In this document: one piece after another, positions 17,372 through 25,668 of the stretch
Numbering within the stretch: position 1 is the first letter of the stretch
Layout of the letters: every line of letters starts with the position of its first letter
Assembly (NCBI GenBank): GCA_027451905.1
Contig: DAIDHV010000002.1
Span: forward strand, 62,001-126,000
From: Armatimonadota bacterium
GTDB lineage: Bacteria > Armatimonadota > Fimbriimonadia > Fimbriimonadales > Fimbriimonadaceae
Reading direction: 5' to 3'
DNA: 64,000 bases
Program-made: the position numbers and the translations under genes
The notes under the pieces: generated by a model
The model's database searches: none
What the model was told of the DNA's origin: nothing
Seen by the model: only the letters and a program-made list of their open reading frames with translations

Positions 17372-17623
17372 TTGTACTTTGTTTACATTCTTAGGAGTGA
17401 AAGTTCTGCCAAATACTACATTGGCCAATCTGCTGGCGTACCAGATCGCTTAGCCCGTCGCAATCGAGGGAATTCCGCGTCGACGAACTCCGGTTGGCCC
17501 TGGAAGTTGGCCTACCAAGAGCCCTTCCCTAACCGTAGCCAAGCCATCTTCCGACACAGTGAAATCAAAATGTGGAAATCTGCGAGACGCATTCAAGAGC
17601 TTATTGGAGAGCGTCCCGCTTAA
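17372..17623 (+). CDS. Small GIY-YIG nuclease (copy C)
   Basis: 83 residues from a TTG, exactly the length of copy A. YFVYILRS and YYIGQS are the GIY and YIG strands, followed by RLARRNRG, PWKLAYQE and RIQELIGERPA at the end. It is diverged from copies A and B, so it was not part of the recent tandem duplication. Again the last codons and the stop (GGAGAGCGTCCCGCTTAA) are the first 18 nt of a tRNA-like remnant. It lies on the opposite side of the restriction operon from copies A and B. The conserved Glu/Arg region is slightly altered (FRHSEIKMWKS where copy A has HREREIKGWKS), which may weaken catalysis. An ATG 16 codons upstream is possible but adds non-family sequence. Confidence 0.82.
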   Translation: MYFVYILRSESSAKYYIGQSAGVPDRLARRNRGNSASTNSGWPWKLAYQEPFPNRSQAIFRHSEIKMWKSARRIQELIGERPA

Positions 17624-17649
17624 AGCGGGAAGGTCAGGGGTTCGAGCCC
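17606..17649 (+). pseudogene. tRNA remnant at the right border of the island
   Basis: GGAGAGCG, then hairpin TCCCGC-TTAAA-GCGGGA, then AGGTCAGGGGTTCGAGCCC, after which similarity to the tRNA stops before the acceptor stem. It is the same structure as 8743-8800 except for the loop base and the truncated 3' end. Confidence 0.75.
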
Positions 17650-17741
17650 TCAAAGCCGAGGTAGCTTGTTGAGATCAAAAGGTTGGACTAGCTAAATCAG
17701 GCTCAAGGGCCCGCTTCCGAACCAAGCATTGAACTCCCCAC

Positions 17742-17747
17742 TATAAT
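17742..17747 (+). promoter_or_regulatory. Consensus -10 box TATAAT 6 nt before the GH116 start
   Basis: A perfect TATAAT followed by GTAGCG and then the ATG at 17754. Initiation 6-8 nt downstream of the box would fall on the start codon, so a leaderless mRNA is expected. No Shine-Dalgarno sequence is present. Confidence 0.6.
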
Positions 17748-17753
17748 GTAGCG

Positions 17754-20700
17754 ATGAGTGTGGAGGACGGAATCAACCGAAGGCAATTTTTGGCACTGAC
17801 TAGTAGCACCGCGATCGCGGCGGCAGTCCCGAGACCCAACCTGAAATTCAGCAGCCTTTGGCCACCAATGAAGCAAGCGGGACCAACCCTCCACATCATT
17901 CCCGAATCTAAGAACTTTAGCCCCGAATGGTTGGAATCACTCACCAATGATTCTCATCCCCACGTCTTCCAAGGCGATGAATTGAAATTCATTGGAATGC
18001 CGATTGGAGGCATCTGTTGCGGACAAGTCAATCTGGGAGGCGACGGCCGACTTTGGCTTTGGTCAATATTTAACCAAATTACGTTTGGAGTTGCCAACAA
18101 AACCGTGGCGTACAATGGCCAAAACCTTGGCCCCTCCGGCGGTGCAAATTATGTAGACCCACCCACCCAAATTCATCCATTTCAACAAGGGTTTTGGGTT
18201 CGGTACTCCCATAACCAAAAAACCGAAACTCGAAGCCTTGATGAGGACGGCTGGTCTTCCATAAGATTCACCGGCGAGTACCCGATTGGATTTGTTGACT
18301 ACCAAGATCAAGATTGCCCACTCAAAGTCCACTTAGAAGCCTATTCGCCATTTGTTCCTCTTCATACCGATCAGTCTTCTTTGCCGTGCGTGGTTATGAA
18401 GTACACGGTCGACAACTTAAGTTCTGATCCGATTCAGGTTGAACTGGGAGGGTGGCTCCAGAATTTCATTGGCGGAACCGATGCGCACGCAGAAAATAAT
18501 GTCCAGCGAGTACTTGAATGGCGCCAAGAAAACGAGTTTGCCATCGCAATTTGCAAATTGCAGCCAATTCCAGCGCCCGATGCCAAGCCAGAAATCATCT
18601 TTGAAACTTTTAACAACAGCAGTTATCGCAACTGGAAGGTGGAAGGTGAGGCTTTTGGTCCCGGTCCCATTGAGGTTGCCAAAATGCCAAGGTATCAGGG
18701 CGATGTTGGCGCGGTAGGCAACCGCATCGCATGCTCTCACAATGCAAGAGACGGAAGAAACGTAGAGCAGGCCGATGCCCTGACCGGCAAACTCACAAGC
18801 CGGCCCTTTACCATCAACCGAAAGTACATTGCGTTTTTGATTGCGGGAGGAAACCATCCCCATCAAACTTGCATTAACCTGGTGATTAACGGCCAGATCG
18901 CGCGCACTCAAACCGGTCAGAACTCTAATGTTCTCACGGATGCCGCCTTTGATGTTACGGAGTATTACGGCCAAACGGCTCATCTTGAAATTGTTGATTC
19001 CGCCACCGGCGCTTGGGGCAATATCTCGATTGACCACATTGTTTTTACCGACATTTGGCCCTCTCAAGCCGTGTTAGACCGTCGAACAAATGGAGGGACA
19101 ATGGCCCTCAGTTGTTTGGAAGGAGGCAAAAGCATCCAATTTGCGGTTGGAGAGAGCTTGGATCAATTCACTAAAATCGGTTCAGAAAGGCTTTCCCAAA
19201 GCACCACAAATAAGCCTTTTCTAGCCTATATCGGCAACACAAAATCAATTCCTGCCCATGGGTCGGCCACATTGACCTTTGCCCTTTCGTGGTCTTTCCC
19301 CAATTTGACTTTGCCCCTCCTCGGCAAAGTTGGGCACTTACCTTCCACCAGATTTCAAGACCTCGTCAAGCTGACTCGCCACTTAGCGTCAAACAAAGCA
19401 GAGTACGATCTGACCAAAAAATGGCATGACACTTGGTACGATTCCACCCTTCCGCGGTGGTTCTTGGATCGAGTCATGGGCAATACGGCAACGTTATCAA
19501 CCATGACCTCCACTCAATTCAGAAATGGCCGATTCTATGGGTGGGAAGGCATAGGCTGCTGTGATGGTACTTGTGGCCATGTGTATCAATATGCTCACGC
19601 CATGGCAAGGCTCTTCCCGGATCTAGAACGATCGGTGCGAAAGATGGTTGATTTTGGAATTGCCTTTCATCCTGATTCTGGGATCATTGATTTCAGAGGC
19701 GAATATGGCGAGGGATACGCGGTTGATAGCCAAAGTGGCTATGTTTTGCGTGCCTACCGCGAACACCAAATGAGCGCGGATTCAAGATTCTTAACCCAAT
19801 TATGGCCCCGCATCAAAAAGGCATTGGGCTATATGATCCAACAAGATGGCAAGCAATCGGGACTGCTTACCAACCGACAGCACAACACGTTGGATGTTGA
19901 TCTTTATGGACCCTCGTCCTGGCTTTCCTCTTTGTATCTTGCCGCCCTGCAAGCAGGAGAGCTGATGGCAAAAGAGATGGAAGACCTTGATTTTGCCAAG
20001 CAGTGCCAAGAAATCCTCTCAAACGGATACAAAAACTTTAGTAAGACCCTTTGGAATGGCAGCTACTTTGTCTCGAAGCCAAGCCCAAATCATCCCAATT
20101 CACTTCAATATGGAGACGGCTGCGAAGTTGACCAAGTTATGGGCCAAGCTTGGCTATATCAAATCGGCTGTAAAAATCGACTGTTTGATAACAATCAAAC
20201 CTTAAGCGCTCTCAAATCCATTTACAAGAACAATTTTCTGCCCGACGTTGGCCCTTTTCGCAAGAAGTACGAAGCCGGACGCTGGTTTGCTTTGCCCGGA
20301 GAAGGCGGGCTGGTTATTTGCACATTTCCTAAACATGATCGCGAAGCAATTCTTGGTCCAAACCCAACATGGGCATCCATGTATTTTAATGAGTGCATGA
20401 CCGGATTTGAATATGAAGCAGCTAGCCACATGATTGCGGAGGGCTTGGTTCAAGAGGGACTTGCCGTTATTCGGACCGTGCACGATCGGTATTCGCCTCA
20501 AAAAAGAAATCCTTGGAATGAAGTGGAATGCAGTGACCATTACGCTCGGTGCATGGCCGTCTATGGCGCCTTTATCACCTTAACTGGGTTTGAGCATCAC
20601 GGTCCTCAGCAGCATCTTGGATTTGATCCAAAGCTTAGCCCAGAGAAGTTTCGATGCGCGTTCACGGCTTGCAATGGTTGGGGCACTTACCACCAGGAAA

Positions 20701-20996
20701 AACTTGGGAATGGAATGCACTACCGCCTTCAACTTGTCCATGGTGAGCTTCTATTAAAGACCCTGACCTTAAGGCTTCCACCAGACTCCCAGTTTTCTCA
20801 TTTTCAAGTGATCCTTGGCGGCAATCCGGTTGGCAAAGTGCAAGTTGAGGAGGTTGAAAATGAGTCGACTCCGGCTTTAACCAATGGCAACTCTCATCAA
20901 TTGCCGGCCCAACCGGCAGGGGCTCTGGTTAAACTGACCTTGCCTAGCTCGGTTCTGCTATCAGAAAAGAATTTGTTGCAAGTGTTGCTGAGCTAA
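17754..20996 (+). CDS. Exported GH116 (GBA2-type) beta-glycosidase with an inserted beta-sandwich domain
   Basis: 1080 residues with a Tat-type signal (NRRQFLALTSSTAIAAA). The N-terminal beta domain has FIGMPIGGICCGQVNLGGDG then RLWLWSIFN, a GBA2/GH116 hallmark. The C-terminal (alpha/alpha)6 barrel contains YGWEGIGCCDGTCGHVYQYA, DVDLYGPSSWLSSLYLAALQ, TWASMYFNECMTGFEYEAAS and NPWNEVECSDHYARCM. Between about residues 265 and 435 an extra domain (FETFNNSSYRNWKVEGEAFG, then FLIAGGNHPHQTC and LEIVDSATGAWG) resembles the beta-sandwich modules found with GH32-like enzymes. That gives about 170 extra residues. Family members cleave beta-glucosides or beta-xylosides; the true substrate is open. It is followed by a GH38 gene, also with its own close -10 box. 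Confidence 0.86.
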   Translation: MSVEDGINRRQFLALTSSTAIAAAVPRPNLKFSSLWPPMKQAGPTLHIIPESKNFSPEWLESLTNDSHPHVFQGDELKFIGMPIGGICCGQVNLGGDGRLWLWSIFNQITFGVANKTVAYNGQNLGPSGGANYVDPPTQIHPFQQGFWVRYSHNQKTETRSLDEDGWSSIRFTGEYPIGFVDYQDQDCPLKVHLEAYSPFVPLHTDQSSLPCVVMKYTVDNLSSDPIQVELGGWLQNFIGGTDAHAENNVQRVLEWRQENEFAIAICKLQPIPAPDAKPEIIFETFNNSSYRNWKVEGEAFGPGPIEVAKMPRYQGDVGAVGNRIACSHNARDGRNVEQADALTGKLTSRPFTINRKYIAFLIAGGNHPHQTCINLVINGQIARTQTGQNSNVLTDAAFDVTEYYGQTAHLEIVDSATGAWGNISIDHIVFTDIWPSQAVLDRRTNGGTMALSCLEGGKSIQFAVGESLDQFTKIGSERLSQSTTNKPFLAYIGNTKSIPAHGSATLTFALSWSFPNLTLPLLGKVGHLPSTRFQDLVKLTRHLASNKAEYDLTKKWHDTWYDSTLPRWFLDRVMGNTATLSTMTSTQFRNGRFYGWEGIGCCDGTCGHVYQYAHAMARLFPDLERSVRKMVDFGIAFHPDSGIIDFRGEYGEGYAVDSQSGYVLRAYREHQMSADSRFLTQLWPRIKKALGYMIQQDGKQSGLLTNRQHNTLDVDLYGPSSWLSSLYLAALQAGELMAKEMEDLDFAKQCQEILSNGYKNFSKTLWNGSYFVSKPSPNHPNSLQYGDGCEVDQVMGQAWLYQIGCKNRLFDNNQTLSALKSIYKNNFLPDVGPFRKKYEAGRWFALPGEGGLVICTFPKHDREAILGPNPTWASMYFNECMTGFEYEAASHMIAEGLVQEGLAVIRTVHDRYSPQKRNPWNEVECSDHYARCMAVYGAFITLTGFEHHGPQQHLGFDPKLSPEKFRCAFTACNGWGTYHQEKLGNGMHYRLQLVHGELLLKTLTLRLPPDSQFSHFQVILGGNPVGKVQVEEVENESTPALTNGNSHQLPAQPAGALVKLTLPSSVLLSEKNLLQVLLS

Positions 20997-21111
20997 CTTG
21001 ACTTGAACCCGGTAATTTCCCAATACGGAAGACAAGTCAATCTGGACACTTTGGCTGCAATTTCTAAACACAGTTGAAAGATGCCATCGGATTGTCCACA
21101 TTAGGGCATAC

Positions 21112-21117
21112 TAGAAT
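21112..21117 (+). promoter_or_regulatory. -10 box TAGAAT 8 nt before the GH38 start
   Basis: TAGAAT, five of six consensus bases, is followed by CGCACTCA and then ATG at 21126. No Shine-Dalgarno sequence is present. This supports an independent, near-leaderless transcript for the mannosidase. Confidence 0.5.
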
Positions 21118-21125
21118 CGCACTCA

Positions 21126-24100
21126 ATGAACCGGCAATCATCTGTGCGGACTGGCGCAACCGCTTCAAAAACACTTATCCTCGCTCTTTCCACTGTCGGA
21201 ATGCTCACCATTGGCATCGCCTATGCCCACTCACACAGCCCTTCTAGTCCCAAAAAGGCTACAGGACTTACCCCCAAAGCTAAGCTCAAAAAAGAGATCG
21301 CTTTGGGATCGGTACCCACGCTAGACTTCCCTACAGCTTCCAAAAAAGCAAAGTCTAAAAAGCAAGCCAAAATAGGAACGCTCTACGTTATTGGCTACTC
21401 TCACCTAGATACGGAATGGTGCTGGTCTTACCCCCAAGTCATTGGCGAATTTATCCAAAACACTCTTGACCAAAACTTTGCCCTATTCCAGAAGTATCCC
21501 GATTACGTTTTTAACTGGACTGGTTCAAATCGGTATAGGTTCATGCAAGAATACTATCCTCATCGGTTTGCGGAGCTTAAGAAATATGTTGCAGAAGGCA
21601 AGTGGTTCCCGGCCGGTTCTTGCATCGAAGAAGGAGACGTCAACAGCCCCAGCGAAGAAGGTTTGGTTCGGCAAGTTCTGTACGCCAATGAGTATTTCCG
21701 CAAGGAGTTTGGCATGGCCAGCACTGAATTCATGCTTCCTGACTGCTTTGGGTTTCCGGCATCCCTTCCTTCCATCCTTGCCCATTGCGGACTCAAAGGA
21801 TTTTCAACTCAAAAGCTAACTTGGGGTTCGGCTGTAGGAATTCCATTCAATGTTGGTGAGTGGGTTGGCCCCGATAACCAAATGATTACGGCAGCTCTCA
21901 ATCCGGGCAGCTACACAAGCACCATTGATGATGACCTCTCCAAGGATCCCTATTGGGTCAATCGGCTTAAAAAAGATGTAGCCAGAAGCGGCGTTGGCGT
22001 TGATTACCATTACTACGGGACTGGTGATCGAGGCGGAGCCCCTGATGAGCAATCGGTTATCAACATGGAAAAATCACTGCACGGTGATGGACCGATTCGC
22101 GTGCTCGCCGGCCCTGCCGACGCTATGTTCAATAAGCTCACCGCAAGCCAAAAGCGTGCGCTCCCCCATTATAAAGGCGACTTAGAATTGACTTGGCACA
22201 GCTGTGGATCTCTAACCTCAGAAGGGGCCATGAAGCGGTGGAATCGCAAGAATGAATACCTAGGTGACTACGCCGAGAAATCTTCGTTGGCTGCTGCCTG
22301 GTTGGGTGCTCAACCCTACCCATACAACCGCATCACCGATGCCTGGCTAAGATTCTTGCCCGGACAGTTCCACGATCTCATGGCAGGAACCGCGATCCCT
22401 CGAGCCTATAACTTTGCATGGAACGATCAAATTTTGGCAATGAACGAGTTTGCTGATGTTATTGATCATTCGGTGGGTGCTGTGTCTCGAGGCTTGGATA
22501 CCAACGTTCCTACATCAGATTCTGCCTCTGTCGTGGTCTACAACCCGCTTTCCATCCAGCGGCAAGATATCGTTGACGCCGATGTCACATTTCCCAAAAA
22601 TGCTCCTCGCTACGTTCGAGTTGTGGGGCCCAATGGAGAAGCCGTGCCAAGCCAAGTGGATGGCAGATCTGGGAACACCCTTCATGTGGTGTTTCTTGCC
22701 ACTGTTCCTTCCCTTGGGTTCGCCCACTTCTCGGTAAACCCCGCCAAAACTGCTTATCCCAAAAATACGGGTCTGAAGGTCACCGACACTGAGCTTTCCA
22801 GCCCTCGATATTTGGTCAAGATCAACAAAGCAGGGGATGTTTCTAGCATTTATGATAAGAAAGTTCAACGAGAGCTCCTTGCCGCTCCTGCTAGGCTTGC
22901 CTACCAATATGAAAACCCTTCGGCGTGGCCGGCATGGAACATGGATTGGGAAGATCAAAGCAAGCCGCCAAGGGGCTATGTCCATGGACCAGTTCAAGCC
23001 AAGATCGTAGAGGACGGTCCGGCTAGAGTTTCGTTGGAAATAACCCGCCACACACTGGGTTCTATTTTTCATCAGACACTACGACTAGCGGCTGGTTCTG
23101 CCGGTTCACAAGTTGTTTTTGATACAAAAATTGATTGGCAAGGCAAACATACCGCCCTCAAGGCAACCTTTCCGCTGACCGCCAGCAATCCTAATGTGAC
23201 TTACAACCTAGGCCCTGGCACGATTCAACGTGACACCAACAACCCAAAGCGGTATGAGGACTTGTCTCATGGCTGGTTTGATCTCACCGACACATCTGGC
23301 AAATGGGGCACAACAATCCTTGATGATTGCAAGTACGGATCCGACAAGCCCAATAACAACACGGTTCGTTTGACCCTCATTTACACACCTGGCACAAGGG
23401 CTGGATATCAGCATCAAGGCTGCCAAGATTGGGGCAGAAACATCATGACCTACTCTGTAGAGGGCCATGATGGCAGTTGGAGGAATGGGGATGCCCAGTG
23501 GCAAGCCGCACGGCTTAATCAGCCCTTGCTTGGCTTCCAAACACCGACCCACGGTGGACGCCTCGGTCAATCCTTCTCCTTTGCGTCGGTAAATTCGAAG
23601 CAAGTTTCAATCGAAGCGATGAAGAAGTCAGAAAAAGGCAACCACATCGTGGTTCGGTTTAACGAGCTGCTTGGCGAAAACGCCAAAAACGTGGTGCTGA
23701 AATTTGCAGCCCCTATCAAGTCGGTTGAAGAAGTCAATGGACAGGAGTTCAAGATTAGCCCAACCGGACCAATGGCACTGCGAAACGGGAAACTGGTTTT
23801 CTCGATGACTCCCTATCGTCCAAGAGCGTTTGAGGTGACCCTTGCCAGCGATTCTCACCCTGCCACAGCACCAACCAGCACTCATGTTGCGCTGCCTTAC
23901 AACGTTTCGGTGGAAAGTTCTTGGAGCCACAAAACCGATGCTAGGTTCGATTCTCAAGGTGATTCCATCCCTGGTGAAATGATGCCTTCCCATATCAAAA
24001 GTGGCGGGATATCGTTCATGATGGCTGGTCACAAGGCGGGAGAGCTCAACGCGGTGGCATGTGAAGGTCAGACCCTTCACATACCGGCCGGTAAAAATCG

Positions 24101-25592
24101 CAAGCTGTACTTCCTTGCCGCTTCTTCGGAGGGCGACATTGCCGGCGCCCCGTTCCGAGTTGGCTCTCAAACTGATTCGATTCCTATCCAAAACTGGGAT
24201 GGGTTTATCGGCCAATGGGACAATCGGCTTTGGGGTGGTCATGTTCCCAAACTTACCTATGACTGGCATAATCCGCTCATCGGTCTAGTTCCTGGATTCA
24301 TCAAGCGAGACCCAGTTGCTTGGTACTGCGATCATCACCGCAAGGCAGACGGAACCTTTGATATCTACAAATTCTGCTATCTCTTCCGATACAGTTTGGC
24401 GGTGCCAAATGGCGTCAACAAAGTGACCTTGCCTAACCTGCCTCAGGTTAAGATCATGGCTGCATCGGTATCTGATGATCCCAACGACACTGCCAAGCCG
24501 ATCCAGCCACTATATGACGTGCTCAAGCGCAAGAATGAGTATGGTCCCATGATTTCGCCTCAGTCAGGCTCTTTTGATCATGAGATCAAGGTGCGCTTGT
24601 TCCACACCTTGTACTGGACGCCGTCTGAACAGCTCCACTACACTCTTGATGGAACAACTCCTTCTGCCAGTTCGCCGATCTACACCAAACCTTTTGATTT
24701 AGATGGGCCAGCAACGGTTAAGGTCGCTGAAGTTGATAGTTCTGGGTTGGCATCAAGCGTCACTACCGCTCATTTTTCGGTGAATGATACGGTGGCGCCA
24801 ACCGTCACAAGTTGCCTTTCCATGAAGGGCGTTCCAGAAGTTGATGTGACTTTTTCTAAGCCACTCGACGTTAAGGCGGCTAGCAACCCCAGCAATTACA
24901 GCATTGCTGGGGTTGGATCTCCCAGTCAAGTGATCCTTTCATCCGATGCAGAATCAGCAAAGCTTGTTTTTGATTCAGCCTTAAGCGACAGCAATAGTTC
25001 CATTACTTTTTCGAACCTAACCGATCAGTCTCCTAACGCAAACAAGTTGACATCCGATCAGGCACAGATCAGTCAAATCCAACCTGTTGTCAGCCTGCTT
25101 TCGAAGCGAACCTTTGATGGCACCGCCTCGACAACATACAGAAAGGATGAACCTAACCTACCAACTGGGGCTGCCCAACCTTGGACAATTAACATGTGGG
25201 TCAAGGTCAATCAAACCCCTGATGACCTGACGCCGATTGCGGGGTTTGGAACCTGCCAAGATGATGGTGGCCACCAAAGGTATCTTTGTGCGTTCACCGG
25301 CAACCTTCATTTCTGGGGCTCTAATATTGACGTCACAACCAACCAAGGGTTCACTGTGGGAAGCTGGCAAATGGTCAGCATCACCTACACGGGAAAAACA
25401 ATCCGTATCTACAGCAATGGCCAACTTGTTGGTAGCGAAGCGGCTGGGTTGGACGTTGCCAAGCCGGTGGTTAAGATGGACCCCAGCAATCCATGGGGAA
25501 ATGGACACATGTTCAAGGGAGAGATCAAAGGGTTCACTGTCTACGATTCTGCCCTTCCCCAGTCATTTATTTCTGCCCTCTACCAGAAATAA
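21126..25592 (+). CDS. Exported GH38 alpha-mannosidase with C-terminal accessory domains
   Basis: 1488 residues with an N-terminal hydrophobic signal (LILALSTVGMLTIGIAYA) and a Lys/Ser-rich linker. The catalytic domain has SHLDTEW (His93 and Asp95 as zinc ligands) and LPDCFGFP with Asp206 in the expected nucleophile position. The mid-domain carries QFHDLMAGTAIPRAYN, followed by the large GH38 beta region. The C-terminus adds a chitobiase/hexosaminidase-C-like module (LHYTLDGTTPSASSPIYTKP), an Ig-like module (TVTSCLSMKGVPEVDVTFSK) and a LamG/concanavalin-like module (WTINMWVKVNQTPDDL). These probably hold the enzyme on insoluble glycan. It acts on alpha-mannosides outside the cytoplasm. A strong hairpin terminator follows. 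Confidence 0.9.
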   Translation: MNRQSSVRTGATASKTLILALSTVGMLTIGIAYAHSHSPSSPKKATGLTPKAKLKKEIALGSVPTLDFPTASKKAKSKKQAKIGTLYVIGYSHLDTEWCWSYPQVIGEFIQNTLDQNFALFQKYPDYVFNWTGSNRYRFMQEYYPHRFAELKKYVAEGKWFPAGSCIEEGDVNSPSEEGLVRQVLYANEYFRKEFGMASTEFMLPDCFGFPASLPSILAHCGLKGFSTQKLTWGSAVGIPFNVGEWVGPDNQMITAALNPGSYTSTIDDDLSKDPYWVNRLKKDVARSGVGVDYHYYGTGDRGGAPDEQSVINMEKSLHGDGPIRVLAGPADAMFNKLTASQKRALPHYKGDLELTWHSCGSLTSEGAMKRWNRKNEYLGDYAEKSSLAAAWLGAQPYPYNRITDAWLRFLPGQFHDLMAGTAIPRAYNFAWNDQILAMNEFADVIDHSVGAVSRGLDTNVPTSDSASVVVYNPLSIQRQDIVDADVTFPKNAPRYVRVVGPNGEAVPSQVDGRSGNTLHVVFLATVPSLGFAHFSVNPAKTAYPKNTGLKVTDTELSSPRYLVKINKAGDVSSIYDKKVQRELLAAPARLAYQYENPSAWPAWNMDWEDQSKPPRGYVHGPVQAKIVEDGPARVSLEITRHTLGSIFHQTLRLAAGSAGSQVVFDTKIDWQGKHTALKATFPLTASNPNVTYNLGPGTIQRDTNNPKRYEDLSHGWFDLTDTSGKWGTTILDDCKYGSDKPNNNTVRLTLIYTPGTRAGYQHQGCQDWGRNIMTYSVEGHDGSWRNGDAQWQAARLNQPLLGFQTPTHGGRLGQSFSFASVNSKQVSIEAMKKSEKGNHIVVRFNELLGENAKNVVLKFAAPIKSVEEVNGQEFKISPTGPMALRNGKLVFSMTPYRPRAFEVTLASDSHPATAPTSTHVALPYNVSVESSWSHKTDARFDSQGDSIPGEMMPSHIKSGGISFMMAGHKAGELNAVACEGQTLHIPAGKNRKLYFLAASSEGDIAGAPFRVGSQTDSIPIQNWDGFIGQWDNRLWGGHVPKLTYDWHNPLIGLVPGFIKRDPVAWYCDHHRKADGTFDIYKFCYLFRYSLAVPNGVNKVTLPNLPQVKIMAASVSDDPNDTAKPIQPLYDVLKRKNEYGPMISPQSGSFDHEIKVRLFHTLYWTPSEQLHYTLDGTTPSASSPIYTKPFDLDGPATVKVAEVDSSGLASSVTTAHFSVNDTVAPTVTSCLSMKGVPEVDVTFSKPLDVKAASNPSNYSIAGVGSPSQVILSSDAESAKLVFDSALSDSNSSITFSNLTDQSPNANKLTSDQAQISQIQPVVSLLSKRTFDGTASTTYRKDEPNLPTGAAQPWTINMWVKVNQTPDDLTPIAGFGTCQDDGGHQRYLCAFTGNLHFWGSNIDVTTNQGFTVGSWQMVSITYTGKTIRIYSNGQLVGSEAAGLDVAKPVVKMDPSNPWGNGHMFKGEIKGFTVYDSALPQSFISALYQK

Positions 25593-25596
25593 CCCC

Positions 25597-25637
25597 AAAA
25601 TGAGCAGCGGGCGATGAACCCGCTGCTCATTTTATCT
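25597..25637 (+). terminator. Rho-independent terminator after the GH38 gene
   Basis: A perfect 15-bp stem AAAATGAGCAGCGGG / CCCGCTGCTCATTTT (25597-25611 and 25619-25633) with a 7-nt loop and a short T-rich tail. It separates the mannosidase from nuoD. Confidence 0.85.
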
Positions 25638-25668
25638 TCAGCATCGGTAGACTGAAAGAGGCTTTAAG

